A stretch of 64,000 nt of DNA from Bryobacteraceae bacterium (GCA_026002875.1 BPGE01000001.1:2666001-2730000); one strand, 5' to 3'. Shown: positions 33,870 to 43,065, numbered from the stretch's first letter. The notes: generated from the sequence alone by a model not told the origin. Translations and numbers: made by a program.

Positions 33870-34880
33870 TCACCTGTTCGCGTAGTTTTTCTCGTAATAC
33901 TGTTGGTATTCTCCCGATTTGACGCGCGAGACCCAGCCGGTATTTTCCCGGTACCAGCGGATCGTCCGCTCCAGCCCTTCCTCGAACGGCACCAGCGCGC
34001 GCCAGCCCGACGCCTGTTCGAGCTTGGCCGTCGTGATCGCGTACCGCCGGTCGTGCCCCGGCCTGTCGGCCACGGGCGTCATCAGGCTGTACGGCTTTCC
34101 CAGCGCTTCGAGAATCATCTCCACCACGCGCCGGTTCGGCAGCGCGCGCGAGCCGCCGATGTTGTAGATCTCCCCGGGCTCTCCCTTTTCCAGCGCCGCC
34201 CGCACCGCCCGGCAGTGATCGTCCACGTAAAGCCAGTCCCGCACCTGCATCCCGTCCCCGTAAATCGGAAGCGGTTTGTCTTCGATTGCATTCGAAATCA
34301 TCAGCGGAATCAGCTTCTCGGGAAACTGATACGGCCCGTAATTGTTCGACGCCCGCGTGACGATCACCGGCAGGCGGAACGTCGTCCAGTAGGACAAAGC
34401 CAGCAGGTCCGACCCCGCTTTGGAGGCTGAGTACGGACTCGACGGACGCAGAGGCCACGTCTCGTCCGCCTCCTCCGGCTCGGGAATCGAGCCGTACACC
34501 TCGTCCGTGGAAACGTGCAGGAACCGCCCGACGCCCGCCGCCCGCGCCGCCTCCAGAAGCGAGAACGTTCCGCGGACGTTCGTCTCCACGAAGGCCTCCG
34601 GTCCCAGGATCGAGCGGTCCACGTGCGATTCCGCGGCGAAGTGCACGATCGCATCGACCCGCTCCTCTTCGAGCAGCGACCGCACCAGCGCCGTGTCCCG
34701 GATGTCGCCGTGCACGAATCGGTGCCTCGCGTCGCCCTCCACTTCGGACAGGTTTTCCAGATTCCCTGCGTAGGTCAGCTTGTCGAGGTTCACCACCCGC
34801 TCAGCCCAGCCCTCGCGCAACGCGAGGCGCACAAACGCGGAGCCGATGAATCCCGCGCCGCCCGTCACCAGCCATCTCAT
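33870..34880 (-). CDS. rmlB: dTDP-glucose 4,6-dehydratase
   Basis: A 336-residue NAD-dependent short-chain-type enzyme that converts dTDP-glucose to dTDP-4-keto-6-deoxyglucose. MRWLVTGGAGFIGSAFVRLA is the nucleotide-binding start. HFAAESHVDRSILGP, then LHVSTDEVYGSIPE carries the Thr-Asp-Glu dehydratase triad, and PYSASKAGSDLLALSY the YxxxK pair. RASNNYGPYQFPEKLIPLMI completes the family pattern. It is third in the operon rmlA-rmlC-rmlB; its ATG overlaps the rmlC stop (ATGA at 34877-34880). Confidence 0.96.
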   Translation of the reverse strand: MRWLVTGGAGFIGSAFVRLALREGWAERVVNLDKLTYAGNLENLSEVEGDARHRFVHGDIRDTALVRSLLEEERVDAIVHFAAESHVDRSILGPEAFVETNVRGTFSLLEAARAAGVGRFLHVSTDEVYGSIPEPEEADETWPLRPSSPYSASKAGSDLLALSYWTTFRLPVIVTRASNNYGPYQFPEKLIPLMISNAIEDKPLPIYGDGMQVRDWLYVDDHCRAVRAALEKGEPGEIYNIGGSRALPNRRVVEMILEALGKPYSLMTPVADRPGHDRRYAITTAKLEQASGWRALVPFEEGLERTIRWYRENTGWVSRVKSGEYQQYYEKNYANR

Positions 34881-35425
34881 TTGTGTTGCAGCTCCCAGTC
34901 GTAGGCGATCCCCGCCTCGTTGTATGCGATGCGCCCTTCATCCGACGGATCGTAGAACCGGTCCGTCAGGTACACGAGCATCGCCGGCTCCGTGCCGATC
35001 ACCTTGTAGCCGTGCCCGACGCCAGGCGGAATCAGGATCTGCCACGGACGCAGCACGCCCACGTAGAGAGTGTTCTTCCGTCCGAACGTTGGCGAGTCCG
35101 GGCGCAGGTCCACCAGCGCCACCTGAAACATCCCCTTCACCACGGTCCAGAAGTCCGTCTGCTTCCGGTGGAAGTGAAACGCCTTGATCGCCCCCGGATA
35201 GGACAGCGCCACGCTCACCTGCGTCGATTCCGGCGGAAATCCCGCCGGCAGCCCGCAGCCGGTCCGCGCCACCTCCAGAAAATAGCCCCGGTCGTCCGAC
35301 CAGATCGCCGCGGGAGAGACCCGCACGCCATGGATCAGGTCCGCCGAATCCGGCGACGCGATCACTTTCCCGATGCCCGCCTCGCATTGCGGCACCCGGA
35401 TCTCGGCGGCAGCCGGACCGCTCAT
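34877..35425 (-). CDS. rmlC: dTDP-4-dehydrorhamnose 3,5-epimerase (RmlC-type)
   Basis: A 182-residue cupin-type epimerase acting on the product of RmlB. SDDRGYFLEVARTG, then AIKAFHFHRKQTDFWTVVKG holds the catalytic His, and VALVDLRPDSPTFG plus IPPGVGHGYKVIG are family blocks. Length is normal. ATG 35425 overlaps the rmlA stop by four bases. The 3,5- and 3-only epimerase groups are hard to separate, so a different deoxysugar product is possible, the more so because no rmlD reductase is present in the operon. Confidence 0.88.
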   Translation of the reverse strand: MSGPAAAEIRVPQCEAGIGKVIASPDSADLIHGVRVSPAAIWSDDRGYFLEVARTGCGLPAGFPPESTQVSVALSYPGAIKAFHFHRKQTDFWTVVKGMFQVALVDLRPDSPTFGRKNTLYVGVLRPWQILIPPGVGHGYKVIGTEPAMLVYLTDRFYDPSDEGRIAYNEAGIAYDWELQHK

Positions 35426-36159
35426 TCCTGCGCTCCTTCCTTCCTGCGCGTCTGCGCCACCAGGTTGCCCGCCCGCAGCAGGGAATCGAATGTTCCCGCG
35501 TCCGTCCACCAGCCGTCGAGAAACGCGAACGACAGCGCAGCCTCGCGGATGTAGGCGTTGTTCACGTCCGTGATCTCCAGCTCCCCGCGCGCGCTCGGCT
35601 CCAGCGTCCGGATCTTGTCGAACACCGTGGCGTCGTACATGTAGATGCCGGTCACCGCGTAATTCGTCTTCGGCGCCTTCGGCTTTTCCTCGATCCGGAC
35701 GACATGCCCTTTGTGGATCTCGGCCACGCCGAACCTCTCCGGATCCGGCACTTCCTTCAGCAGAATCTTCGCGCCTTTCTCCTGATGCCGGAAATCTTCC
35801 ACCGCGTCCCGGATGCTTTTTTCGATGATATTATCCCCGAGAATCACGCAGATTTTCCCGTTGTCGGCGAAATGTTCCGCCAGCGAGAGCGCGTCCGCGA
35901 TGCCCCCTTCGCCCTCCTGATACGTGTAATTCAGGCTGGTCAGTCCGAACTGCCGCCCGTTGCCCAGAAGCTGCAGGAAATCCCCCGCGTAATTGCCGCC
36001 TGTCACAATCAGGATGTCCCGGATGCCCGCGTCCACCAGCGTCTGGATCGGATAATAAATCATCGGCTGGTCGTAGACCGGCAGCAGGTGTTTGTTCGTG
36101 ATTTTCGTCAGCGGATACAGCCGGGTTCCCTTGCCTCCGGCCAGAATGACGCCTTTCAT
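35422..36159 (-). CDS. rmlA: Glucose-1-phosphate thymidylyltransferase, short form
   Basis: A 245-residue nucleotidyltransferase that activates glucose-1-phosphate to dTDP-glucose. MKGVILAGGKGTRLYPLTKI is the nucleotide-binding start; KHLLPVYDQPMIYYPIQTLV and CVILGDNIIEKSI are family blocks, and FLDGWWTDAGTFDSLL is near the end. It lacks the ~45 C-terminal residues of the ~290-residue E. coli enzyme, which bear much of the allosteric site. Such short forms occur in many bacteria. It is first in the operon; ATG 36159 is 64 bases from the divergent cupin gene. Confidence 0.92.
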   Translation of the reverse strand: MKGVILAGGKGTRLYPLTKITNKHLLPVYDQPMIYYPIQTLVDAGIRDILIVTGGNYAGDFLQLLGNGRQFGLTSLNYTYQEGEGGIADALSLAEHFADNGKICVILGDNIIEKSIRDAVEDFRHQEKGAKILLKEVPDPERFGVAEIHKGHVVRIEEKPKAPKTNYAVTGIYMYDATVFDKIRTLEPSARGELEITDVNNAYIREAALSFAFLDGWWTDAGTFDSLLRAGNLVAQTRRKEGAQE

Positions 36160-36222
36160 GAGTGCCTCCCGGGGCGGCGCCGCGCGTCGGCGCAACATCC
36201 CATATGATACACTGGCGGCGCC

Positions 36223-36573
36223 GTGAAGCCTTTCGACTGGAACAGCATCCCCGCCGAACAGCTCAACGAAAAGATGCGCCGCCAGATGGTCCACACGCAG
36301 CGGCTGACGCTCGCGCGGCTCGAGATGAAGGCCGGTTGCGCCGTGCCTGTCCATTCCCACGAGAACGAACAGGTCTCCATGGTGCTCTCCGGGCGCCTCC
36401 GCTTCCTTCTGGACAGCGGCGCGGAAGAAGTGGGCCCGGGGCAGGTGATGCGCCTCGCCCCCAACGAGCCCCATGGCGTGGAAGTTCTCGAGGACAGCAT
36501 CGTGCTCGACCTGTTCAGCCCGCCCCGCGAGGACTGGATCCGCGGCGACGACGCCTACCTACGCCGCGGCTGA
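36223..36573 (+). CDS. Small cupin-domain protein
   Basis: A 116-residue single cupin domain starting at GTG 36223. Motif one is VPVHSHENEQVSMVLSGRLR (HxH and Glu metal ligands); motif two is LAPNEPHGVEVLEDSIVLDL with the last His. Stand-alone cupins of this type often bind a metal and a small carbonyl or sugar compound. Function is open. It ends 15 bases into the convergent hisS gene. The head-to-head position with rmlA suggests a shared regulatory gap of 63 bases. Confidence 0.88.
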   Translation: MKPFDWNSIPAEQLNEKMRRQMVHTQRLTLARLEMKAGCAVPVHSHENEQVSMVLSGRLRFLLDSGAEEVGPGQVMRLAPNEPHGVEVLEDSIVLDLFSPPREDWIRGDDAYLRRG

Positions 36574-37821
36574 TCCCTGCCGCAGCGCCTGCACCAGCCC
36601 GCTCCGCGCCACGGTGGACTGCTCGCCCCGCGCCATGTCTTTCAGCGCCACTTCGCCCCGCGCAATCTCGTCGTCCCCCACGATCACCGCGAACCGCGCC
36701 CCCGCCTTGTTGGCCAGCTCCATCGCCCGCTTCACCTTCGCATCCGCCGACAGCTCCACCGAAAAGCCCGCCCCGCGCAGCTCCCGCGCCAGCAGCGCGC
36801 ACTCCTTCAGCGCCGCCTGACCAACCGGGATCACGAACACGTCCAGCCGCGCCAGCTCTTCTGCGGAAATCCGGTCCTCGATGGCCAGCACCAGACGGTC
36901 CTCGCCGATCGAAAACCCGATGCCCGGCGCAGGCACGCGCGACCCCAGAGCCTCCGCAAGCCCGTCGTAGCGCCCGCCGCCCAGAATCGAGTTCTGCGCC
37001 CCAAGCGCTCCGTGCGTCACCTCGAACGTCGTCCGCGTGTAGTAGTCCAGCCCGCGCACCAGCCGCGAGCGGATCTCGTACTCGATCCCTCGCGCCGCCA
37101 GCAGCTCCTGCACCGTCTCGAAATGCTTCCTGCACGCCTCGCACAGGTGTTCGAGAATCGACGGCAGCGAGTCGATCGTGTTCTGGTCCTCCGGAACCTT
37201 GCAGTCCAGCACGCGCAGCGGGTTCGTCTCCGAGCGCCGCTGGCAATCCTGGCAGAGCTGCCCCCGCACGGCGGCGAGACGCTCCCGCAGCTGCTCCACA
37301 AACGCCGGACGGCACGCCGGGCACCCCACGCTGTTCAGCAGCAGGTGCGCGTGCTCGACGCCGCACCGCGAGAGCACATCCAGCGCCAGTTCGATGATCT
37401 CGGCATCCACCGCAGGCGACTCCGAGCCGATGCATTCCGCCCCGATCTGCGAAAACTGCCGGTAACGCCCCTTCTGCGGCCGCTCCCGCCGGAACATCGG
37501 GCCGATATAGTACAGCTTCTTCAGCCCCGGGATCTGATCCAGCCGGTGCTCGATCCACGCCCGGATCACGCTCGCCGTGTTCTCCGGCCGCAGCGTCAGC
37601 GACGTGCCGTCGCGGTCCGTCCACGTGTACATCTCTTTCGAGACGATGTCGGTGTCCTCGCCCACGCCGCGCGCAAACAGCGCCGTCTCCTCGAAAATCG
37701 GCGTGCGGATCTCCTGGTAGTGATAGGTGCGGAACACCTCGCGCGCCTGCGACTCGACGTAGTTCCACAGCGCCGACTGCGGCGGCAGGATGTCGCGCGT
37801 GCCGCGGATCGCCCGGATCAT
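36559..37821 (-). CDS. hisS: Histidyl-tRNA synthetase
   Basis: A 420-residue class II synthetase. IRGTRDILPPQSALWNYVES opens the protein. Motif two is near TLRPENTASVIRAWIEH, with YYIGPMFRRERPQKGRYRQF following. The histidine-binding block is LVRGLDYYTRTTFEV, and GGGRYDGLAEALGSRVPAPG with GFSIGEDRLV forms motif three. The C-terminal anticodon domain begins at LDVFVIPVG. The length is normal. It follows the gamma-carbonic anhydrase gene with one base between them. Confidence 0.97.
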   Translation of the reverse strand: MIRAIRGTRDILPPQSALWNYVESQAREVFRTYHYQEIRTPIFEETALFARGVGEDTDIVSKEMYTWTDRDGTSLTLRPENTASVIRAWIEHRLDQIPGLKKLYYIGPMFRRERPQKGRYRQFSQIGAECIGSESPAVDAEIIELALDVLSRCGVEHAHLLLNSVGCPACRPAFVEQLRERLAAVRGQLCQDCQRRSETNPLRVLDCKVPEDQNTIDSLPSILEHLCEACRKHFETVQELLAARGIEYEIRSRLVRGLDYYTRTTFEVTHGALGAQNSILGGGRYDGLAEALGSRVPAPGIGFSIGEDRLVLAIEDRISAEELARLDVFVIPVGQAALKECALLARELRGAGFSVELSADAKVKRAMELANKAGARFAVIVGDDEIARGEVALKDMARGEQSTVARSGLVQALRQGSAAA

Positions 37822-37822
37822 T

Positions 37823-38341
37823 TCAGTGCGCCGCCTCGTCCCGGTAGTCCTGCCGGTAGCGGATGTAGCGCTGCGCGTTCTCGCGGAACCGCTGCTTTTC
37901 CTCTTCCGTCACCTGCCGCCGCACCTTCGCCGGAACGCCCATCACCATGGACTCGGGAGGAATCTCCATCCCTTCGGGCACCAGCGAGCCGGCGGCGATC
38001 ACCGAGCCCCGCCCCACGCGCGCCCCGTTCAGCACGATCGCTCCGATGCCCACCAGCACGTCGTCTTCGATCACGCAGCCGTGCAGGCACGCCATGTGCC
38101 CCACGGTCACCCGCGCGCCCAGGATCACCGGATACCTGTCCAGCTCGCCGTGCAGCACGCTGCCGTCCTGAATGTTGGTCTCTTCGCCGATCTCGATGCG
38201 GTTCACGTCGCCCCGCAGCACGGCGCCGGGCCACACGCTGGCCCGCTCTCCCAGCGTCACGTCGCCGATCACGGTCGCCGCCTGGTCCACGTACGCCGTC
38301 GGCGCAATCTTCGGGTAGATGCCTCGATACGGTCGAATCAT
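37823..38341 (-). CDS. Gamma-class carbonic anhydrase-like hexapeptide protein
   Basis: A 172-residue left-handed beta-helix protein. Hexapeptide repeats (TVIGDVTLGERASVWPGAVL, NRIEIGEETNIQDGSVLHG, VIEDDVLVGIGAIVLNGARV) carry three candidate zinc His: one in SVLHG and two in VTVGHMACLHGC. Family members include true carbonic anhydrases and YrdA/PaaY-like proteins, and catalytic activity cannot be told from this view. The C terminus is a helix (TEEEKQRFRENAQRYIRYRQ). It is the first gene of a pair with hisS. Confidence 0.9.
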   Translation of the reverse strand: MIRPYRGIYPKIAPTAYVDQAATVIGDVTLGERASVWPGAVLRGDVNRIEIGEETNIQDGSVLHGELDRYPVILGARVTVGHMACLHGCVIEDDVLVGIGAIVLNGARVGRGSVIAAGSLVPEGMEIPPESMVMGVPAKVRRQVTEEEKQRFRENAQRYIRYRQDYRDEAAH

Positions 38342-38379
38342 ACGGATGTGCCGGAAATCTCCATCGTATCATTGAGGGT

Positions 38380-40419
38380 ATGCTGAGCCGGTCTGTCCTC
38401 GCCCTGTCGCTGGCAGCCTTCGCCGCAAGCGCCCAGAAAGCTCCTTTCACCGCCGAAGCCATGATGAAGATCAAACGCATCGGCGATCCCTCCGTGGCGC
38501 CCAATGGCTCGGCCGTCGCCTACACTGTCGGCGAGCCGGATCTCGCAAAGAACACGGTCGACCGTCAGATCTGGATCAGCCCCCTCGCCGGCGGTCCCGC
38601 CCGCAAAGCCACCACCGAAGGCCGCAACTGGGGCGCCCGCTTCAGCCCGGACTCGAAACAGATCGCCTTCATCTCCACCCGCAGCGGCTCCGCTCAGGTC
38701 TGGGTGATGGACGCGCTTGGCGAAAATCCCCGTCAGATCACGAACCTCTCCACGGAAGCCGACGGCGTCATCTGGAGCGGCGACGGCAAGACGCTCGTCT
38801 TCACCAGCGAAGTCTATCCCGAGTGCAACGCCGACGACGCCTGCAATAAACGGCGCATGGAAGAGGAAGCGAAGAATCCTGTCAAAGCCCGCGTGTACGA
38901 CCAGCTGCTCTACCGCCATTGGAACCAGTGGAAGGGCAAGCGAGTGCGCCATCTGATGGCCGTGCCCGCCGAGGGCGGCAAGGTGCGGGATCTCACGCCC
39001 GGCGCGCGCTATGACGTTCCACCCTTCTCGCTCAGCGGCGGCGGCGATTACGCCGTCTCTCCTGACGGCAAAGAAGTCTGCTACGCCGCAAACTTCGACG
39101 AAGACCAGGCGCTCAGCACCAATTGGGAACTTTACGTCATCCCGATCGAGGGTCCCGGCGAAGGACGCGAAGCCGTCAAGATCTCAAACAGCCCCGGTGC
39201 GGACGCCAGCCCGCAGTACTCGCCCGACGGCCGCTGGCTCGCCTGGCGCATGCAGGTCCGCCCCGGCTATGAAAGCGACCGCTGGCGCCTTGTCGTGCTC
39301 GAGCGTGAAACCGGCCAGCTCACCGTGCTGACCGAAAACCTCGACCGCCATGTCACCGGCTTCGCCTGGCACCCGGATTCGAAGCGCATCGCCTTCACCG
39401 TCGAAGACCGCGGACGCCAGCAGGCGCATCTCATCCCCGTCACCGGCGGCGGCACCCGCGTCATCACGCAGGGCGCGACGCACGTCGGCGACCTCCAGTT
39501 CACCGCCGACGGCCGCACGCTGGTCTACAGCGAAATGAGCGGTTCGCGCCCGCCCGAACTCTACCGCGCCGCGAGCGGCGGCGGGGCGCCGGCGCCCGTC
39601 ACGCGCCTGAACGATGCGGTGCTCGAAGCCCACGACCTGCGGCCTCTCGAGGACTTCACGGTCACCGGCGCCGAAGGCGCCTCCGTCCACAGCTTCCTGC
39701 TGAAACCTCCCGCTTTTGATTCAAACAAAAAATACCCGGTCCTGTTTCTGATCCACGGCGGCCCTCAGGGCGCCTGGGGCGAAACCTTCAGCTTCCGCTG
39801 GAACCCGCAGGTCTTCGCCTCGGCCGGCTTCGTGGTCGTCATGCCCAATCCCCGCGGCTCCACCGGTTACGGCACGAAGTTCACCGACGAAATCAACGGA
39901 GACTGGGGCGGCAGGGTCTACGAGGACATCCTCGCTGTCGTCCAGTACGTCGAGAAGCTCCCCTACGCCGACCCGCAGCGCATGGCCGCCGCCGGCGGCA
40001 GCTACGGCGGCTACATGGTCAACTGGATTCTCGGCCATACGGACAAATTCCGCGCGCTGGTTTCGCACGCCGGCGTTTACGACCTCTACAGCATGGGCGG
40101 CGAGACCGAAGAGTTGTGGTTCACCACCTGGGAGTTCAGGGGCCATCCCTGGGAAAACCCGGAAATGTACGACCGCTGGTCGCCCTCCCGCTACGCAGCC
40201 AATTTCAAGACGCCCACGCTCGTCATCCACGGCGAGCTCGACTACCGCGTGCCCTACGGCCAGGGCTTGCAGCTGTTCACGGCGCTCCAGGCGAAGAAGG
40301 TCCCCTCGAAGCTCGTGCTCTTCCCCGACGAGGGCCACTGGATCCTCAAGCCCCAGAACTCGCTCTTCTGGTACCGCACGTTCCTCGACTGGGTCACCGA
40401 GTGGACCAGCAAGCCCTGA
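38380..40419 (+). CDS. Exported S9-family prolyl oligopeptidase-like peptidase
   Basis: A 679-residue exported serine peptidase. ATG 38380 opens signal peptide MLSRSVLALSLAAFAASAQ. The first ~400 residues form a propeller with repeated 'SPDG' turns (ARFSPDSKQIAFISTRSG, AVSPDGKEVCYAA, PQYSPDGRWLAWRM). The catalytic domain has the nucleophile in AAAGGSYGGYMVNWILG, Asp in VIHGELDYRVPYGQG and His in FPDEGHWILKPQN. Such enzymes cleave short peptides, often as acylaminoacyl or dipeptidyl peptidases. An extension upstream of 38380 stays open but reads as antisense of hisS. Confidence 0.95.
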   Translation: MLSRSVLALSLAAFAASAQKAPFTAEAMMKIKRIGDPSVAPNGSAVAYTVGEPDLAKNTVDRQIWISPLAGGPARKATTEGRNWGARFSPDSKQIAFISTRSGSAQVWVMDALGENPRQITNLSTEADGVIWSGDGKTLVFTSEVYPECNADDACNKRRMEEEAKNPVKARVYDQLLYRHWNQWKGKRVRHLMAVPAEGGKVRDLTPGARYDVPPFSLSGGGDYAVSPDGKEVCYAANFDEDQALSTNWELYVIPIEGPGEGREAVKISNSPGADASPQYSPDGRWLAWRMQVRPGYESDRWRLVVLERETGQLTVLTENLDRHVTGFAWHPDSKRIAFTVEDRGRQQAHLIPVTGGGTRVITQGATHVGDLQFTADGRTLVYSEMSGSRPPELYRAASGGGAPAPVTRLNDAVLEAHDLRPLEDFTVTGAEGASVHSFLLKPPAFDSNKKYPVLFLIHGGPQGAWGETFSFRWNPQVFASAGFVVVMPNPRGSTGYGTKFTDEINGDWGGRVYEDILAVVQYVEKLPYADPQRMAAAGGSYGGYMVNWILGHTDKFRALVSHAGVYDLYSMGGETEELWFTTWEFRGHPWENPEMYDRWSPSRYAANFKTPTLVIHGELDYRVPYGQGLQLFTALQAKKVPSKLVLFPDEGHWILKPQNSLFWYRTFLDWVTEWTSKP

Positions 40420-40428
40420 CCGGCGACG

Positions 40429-41301
40429 TCACTCGTCCAGACGCTTGAGCACCTCGATCAGCACCCGTCCCACCACCTCGAACGAGTCCGGGCTCAGCTT
40501 GTCGAGCGTGTCTTCTTTCGTGTGCCACCACGAGTTGTCCGGCCCGTATTCAAAATCGATCAGGTTCGCCGCCCGCACGCCCAGCCGCAGAAACGGCACA
40601 TGGTCGTCCTCGATCGCCAGGGCCGGCCCGCTGAAATACTGCGACAGCCCGAGCTGCCGCGCCACGCTCCAGATCAGCCGCATCAGCGAGTCCGATGAAT
40701 ACTGCTCGCGCAGAATCCGCAGATCCCGGTCGCCGATCATGTCTACGTTGATCAGCGCCTCGAGCGTCGACAGCGTCCGGTCCTTCTGCCACTGCGCCGC
40801 CAGCCGCCGCGAGCCGTACAGGCTGTCCTCGGCCGTCCACTCCCGCACCGCCTCTTCGCCGTCGAAAAACACCAGATACACCGTGTTCTTCAGCGGCACG
40901 CTCTTCAGCGCTCGCGCCATCTCCAGCAGAAATCCCGCCGAAGAGCCCCCGTCATTGGCCCCGACGAAAAGAAACGGAAAAATCTTCGTGTCGTAATGGC
41001 CCGTGATGGCCACGGCTTTGCCCGAGGTGCCCGCGCGCATCGCGATGATGTTCTTCATCGCCATCGGCCCGGCCGGCGTGCGCGCCGTGAAGTCGTCCTC
41101 CCGCACCTGCCAGCCCTGCTCTTTCAGGTGCTTCACAATGTAGGCCTGCGCCTTCTTCATCCCCGGCGAGCCGGGCGGGCGCGGGCCGAACGAAACCAGC
41201 GTGCGCGTGTGCTCGAGTGCGTTGCGGCCGCTGAACTCGGCGTAAGCGGGCGTCATCAGGGCCATCAGGCAGGCCGCCGTCAGTTTCTGCGGGCGAGGCA
41301 T
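40429..41301 (-). CDS. Glutaminyl-cyclase-like M28-fold zinc enzyme, exported
   Basis: A 290-residue exported protein with signal peptide ending near TPAYA. ITGHYDTKIFPFLFVGANDG, GSSAGFLLEMARAL, LVFFDGEEAV and IEDDHVPFLRLGVRAANLID give the zinc ligands. DNSWWHTKEDTLDKLSPDS is the characteristic end of glutaminyl-peptide cyclotransferase-like enzymes, which form N-terminal pyroglutamate. An aminopeptidase role is the alternative. The start overlaps the end of the methyltransferase gene by 22 bases, so it is the last gene of that operon. Confidence 0.9.
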   Translation of the reverse strand: MPRPQKLTAACLMALMTPAYAEFSGRNALEHTRTLVSFGPRPPGSPGMKKAQAYIVKHLKEQGWQVREDDFTARTPAGPMAMKNIIAMRAGTSGKAVAITGHYDTKIFPFLFVGANDGGSSAGFLLEMARALKSVPLKNTVYLVFFDGEEAVREWTAEDSLYGSRRLAAQWQKDRTLSTLEALINVDMIGDRDLRILREQYSSDSLMRLIWSVARQLGLSQYFSGPALAIEDDHVPFLRLGVRAANLIDFEYGPDNSWWHTKEDTLDKLSPDSFEVVGRVLIEVLKRLDE

Positions 41302-41951
41302 CTATAGCCCAGTGTAAAGTCCTTGCGGCGGTCCAGCGGATCCAGCAGCGCCACGAGCAGCGCCAGGGGTCCGAACACCGGCAGCAGCCACGGCAGCATC
41401 TGGCAGGCGTTCAGCAGCCGGCGCGAGATCACCAGAAACAGTCCGCCCGCAGGCTCGATCTCTTCCACCGCGAACCCCGCCCGCGCCAGCAGATACTCCA
41501 GCCCGTGCCGCGTATAGCGGTAATAATCGTGCGGCGCCTGGTGCACCTCCCATTCCTGCGGCGCCACCAGCAGCAGCGCCGCGCCCCGCCGCATCACCCG
41601 CGCCAGTTCCTCGAGCGCCTCCGCCGGTCTCGGCAGGTGCTCCAGCGTCACGACGTGCAGCGCCGCGTCGAACCGCCCGCCGGCGAACGGGAGCTGTTCG
41701 AGATCCGCGATCGCATGCAGCCGCCGGTAGTCCCACGCCGGATCGCCGATCGCCAGATCCACGCCCACGTAGCGCGCGTGCGGAAACAGGTGCGCGTACT
41801 GCGCCTCGCCCGCGCCGGCGTCCAGAAGCAGCGCGCCCTGAGGCAGAGACCGCGCGAACGCAGAAACAGAATCCTCGATAAACGTTTCAAACGTAAACAC
41901 CCGCCTCCGGAGCCACGCGGGCAGGCGGCGGCGCGCTTCCGCGTACTTCAT
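41280..41951 (-). CDS. SAM-dependent methyltransferase (class I)
   Basis: A 223-residue methyltransferase starting at ATG 41951. ALLLDAGAGEAQYAHLFPHA is the SAM-binding loop (DAGAGE), YVGVDLAIGD the acidic end of strand two, and HAIADLEQLPFAGGRFDAAL with LHVVTLEHLPRPAEALEELA completes the Methyltransf_11 pattern. The C-terminal half has a hydrophobic stretch (CQMLPWLLPVFGPLALLVAL) that may touch the membrane. Substrate is unknown; the rml and glycosyltransferase genes nearby suggest a surface glycan or lipid. It overlaps the upstream methyltransferase by four bases. Confidence 0.88.
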   Translation of the reverse strand: MKYAEARRRLPAWLRRRVFTFETFIEDSVSAFARSLPQGALLLDAGAGEAQYAHLFPHARYVGVDLAIGDPAWDYRRLHAIADLEQLPFAGGRFDAALHVVTLEHLPRPAEALEELARVMRRGAALLLVAPQEWEVHQAPHDYYRYTRHGLEYLLARAGFAVEEIEPAGGLFLVISRRLLNACQMLPWLLPVFGPLALLVALLDPLDRRKDFTLGYRCLARRN

Positions 41952-42988
41952 GGCTTGCGCCGCGCCTCGACCATCACCGTCGATCCCGCGCGGCAGGCGG
42001 CTTCCAGCACGGTGAACGGAACCGATGCGAGCACCAGCAGGAAGTACAGCGCGTCTTTCAGCAGCCGCGCCCGCGGCGAAGAGTCCGCCCTCCTGACGCG
42101 CCGCCCCATCGGATCCAGCCCCGGAGCCAGCGTCGACGCCAGCCCCGCCGGATTGTCCCGCAGCGAAAAATGCTTGCGCCGCACGATCTCGAAACCCGCC
42201 GCGTCCAGCAGCATCTCCAGATCCGATTCGCGGAAGTCGATCAGGTGCCGCGGCACGTCCAGCCCGTTCCACGCCGCGCCGAACAGCAGGAACTGCCAGC
42301 AGCCCGCGTTCGGCACCTGGATCACAAGCCGCCCCTCGGGGATCAGCAGCTCCCGCGCCGCGTCCAGATACGCCGTCGGATCGTAGAGATGCTCCAGCAC
42401 GTGGAACATCGTGATCAGCCCGAACGACCCCGGGCGGAACGGCGCCCGCGTCAGCGCGCCGCAGGCGACCGGCACGCCGTTGCTCGACCATGCCACGGAA
42501 GCCGCGTCCAGCGAAAAATCCAGCCCGAAAGCCCGGTGCTCCGGCAGGTGCAGTTCCCGCAGAAACAGCCCTCCGCCGCAGCCCACATCCAGCACCAGCG
42601 AGTCGGGCGGCAGCTCGCGCAGCGCCCGCCGCGCAAACCGCACATGGTCCTGGATGGCCAGCCTCCGCCACGCCTCCGCCAGCGAGTCCGCCGCCGAAGC
42701 CGCCGGATCGAACCAGTAATCCGGCGGGTAATACTGATGCAGCTTCTGCGGTTCCGGCCACGGCATCAGCCGGATCAGCCGGCACTGGCGGCACTCGACG
42801 ATCAGGAACTCGTCTTCCGTGGTCGCAAACAGTCGGTCCGTCGCGCTGAACAGCGTGCGGAAGTTCGCTTCGCCGCACGCGGGGCAGGCATCGCGCACAG
42901 GCGCGCTCGCCGGGCGCGGCTGCGCGGCGGCGGAATCCTCTCGGGACGCAGGCGTCACGGGCTGGTCAGGGGGTGTTTCCAATCGCAA
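41948..42988 (-). CDS. Zinc-ribbon SAM methyltransferase
   Basis: A 346-residue protein. The N-terminal CPACGEANFRTLF and CRQCRLIRL form a zinc ribbon, as in sugar C- and related methyltransferases. The SAM site reads SLVLDVGCGGGLFLRELH, then AFGLDFSLDAASVA and MFHVLEHLYDPTAYLDAARE. The last ~60 residues include a hydrophobic segment (LLKDALYFLLVLASVPFTVL). A role in modifying a deoxysugar or polysaccharide precursor is plausible by domain type. First of a three-gene run; ATGA overlap with the next gene. Confidence 0.9.
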   Translation of the reverse strand: MRLETPPDQPVTPASREDSAAAQPRPASAPVRDACPACGEANFRTLFSATDRLFATTEDEFLIVECRQCRLIRLMPWPEPQKLHQYYPPDYWFDPAASAADSLAEAWRRLAIQDHVRFARRALRELPPDSLVLDVGCGGGLFLRELHLPEHRAFGLDFSLDAASVAWSSNGVPVACGALTRAPFRPGSFGLITMFHVLEHLYDPTAYLDAARELLIPEGRLVIQVPNAGCWQFLLFGAAWNGLDVPRHLIDFRESDLEMLLDAAGFEIVRRKHFSLRDNPAGLASTLAPGLDPMGRRVRRADSSPRARLLKDALYFLLVLASVPFTVLEAACRAGSTVMVEARRKP

Positions 42989-43065
42989 GTCTCAGCCAAC
43001 AGTGTACCCGCCGCGGCCCTTCCCCTGCGCCCCGCGGCGCTCGGGCTACACTGGAAGTTCCCCGC

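Noticed and set aside
37012-38379. Long in-frame extension of the S9 peptidase
   Set aside because: The extension lies antisense to hisS and the carbonic anhydrase gene; the signal peptide at 38380 marks the start.
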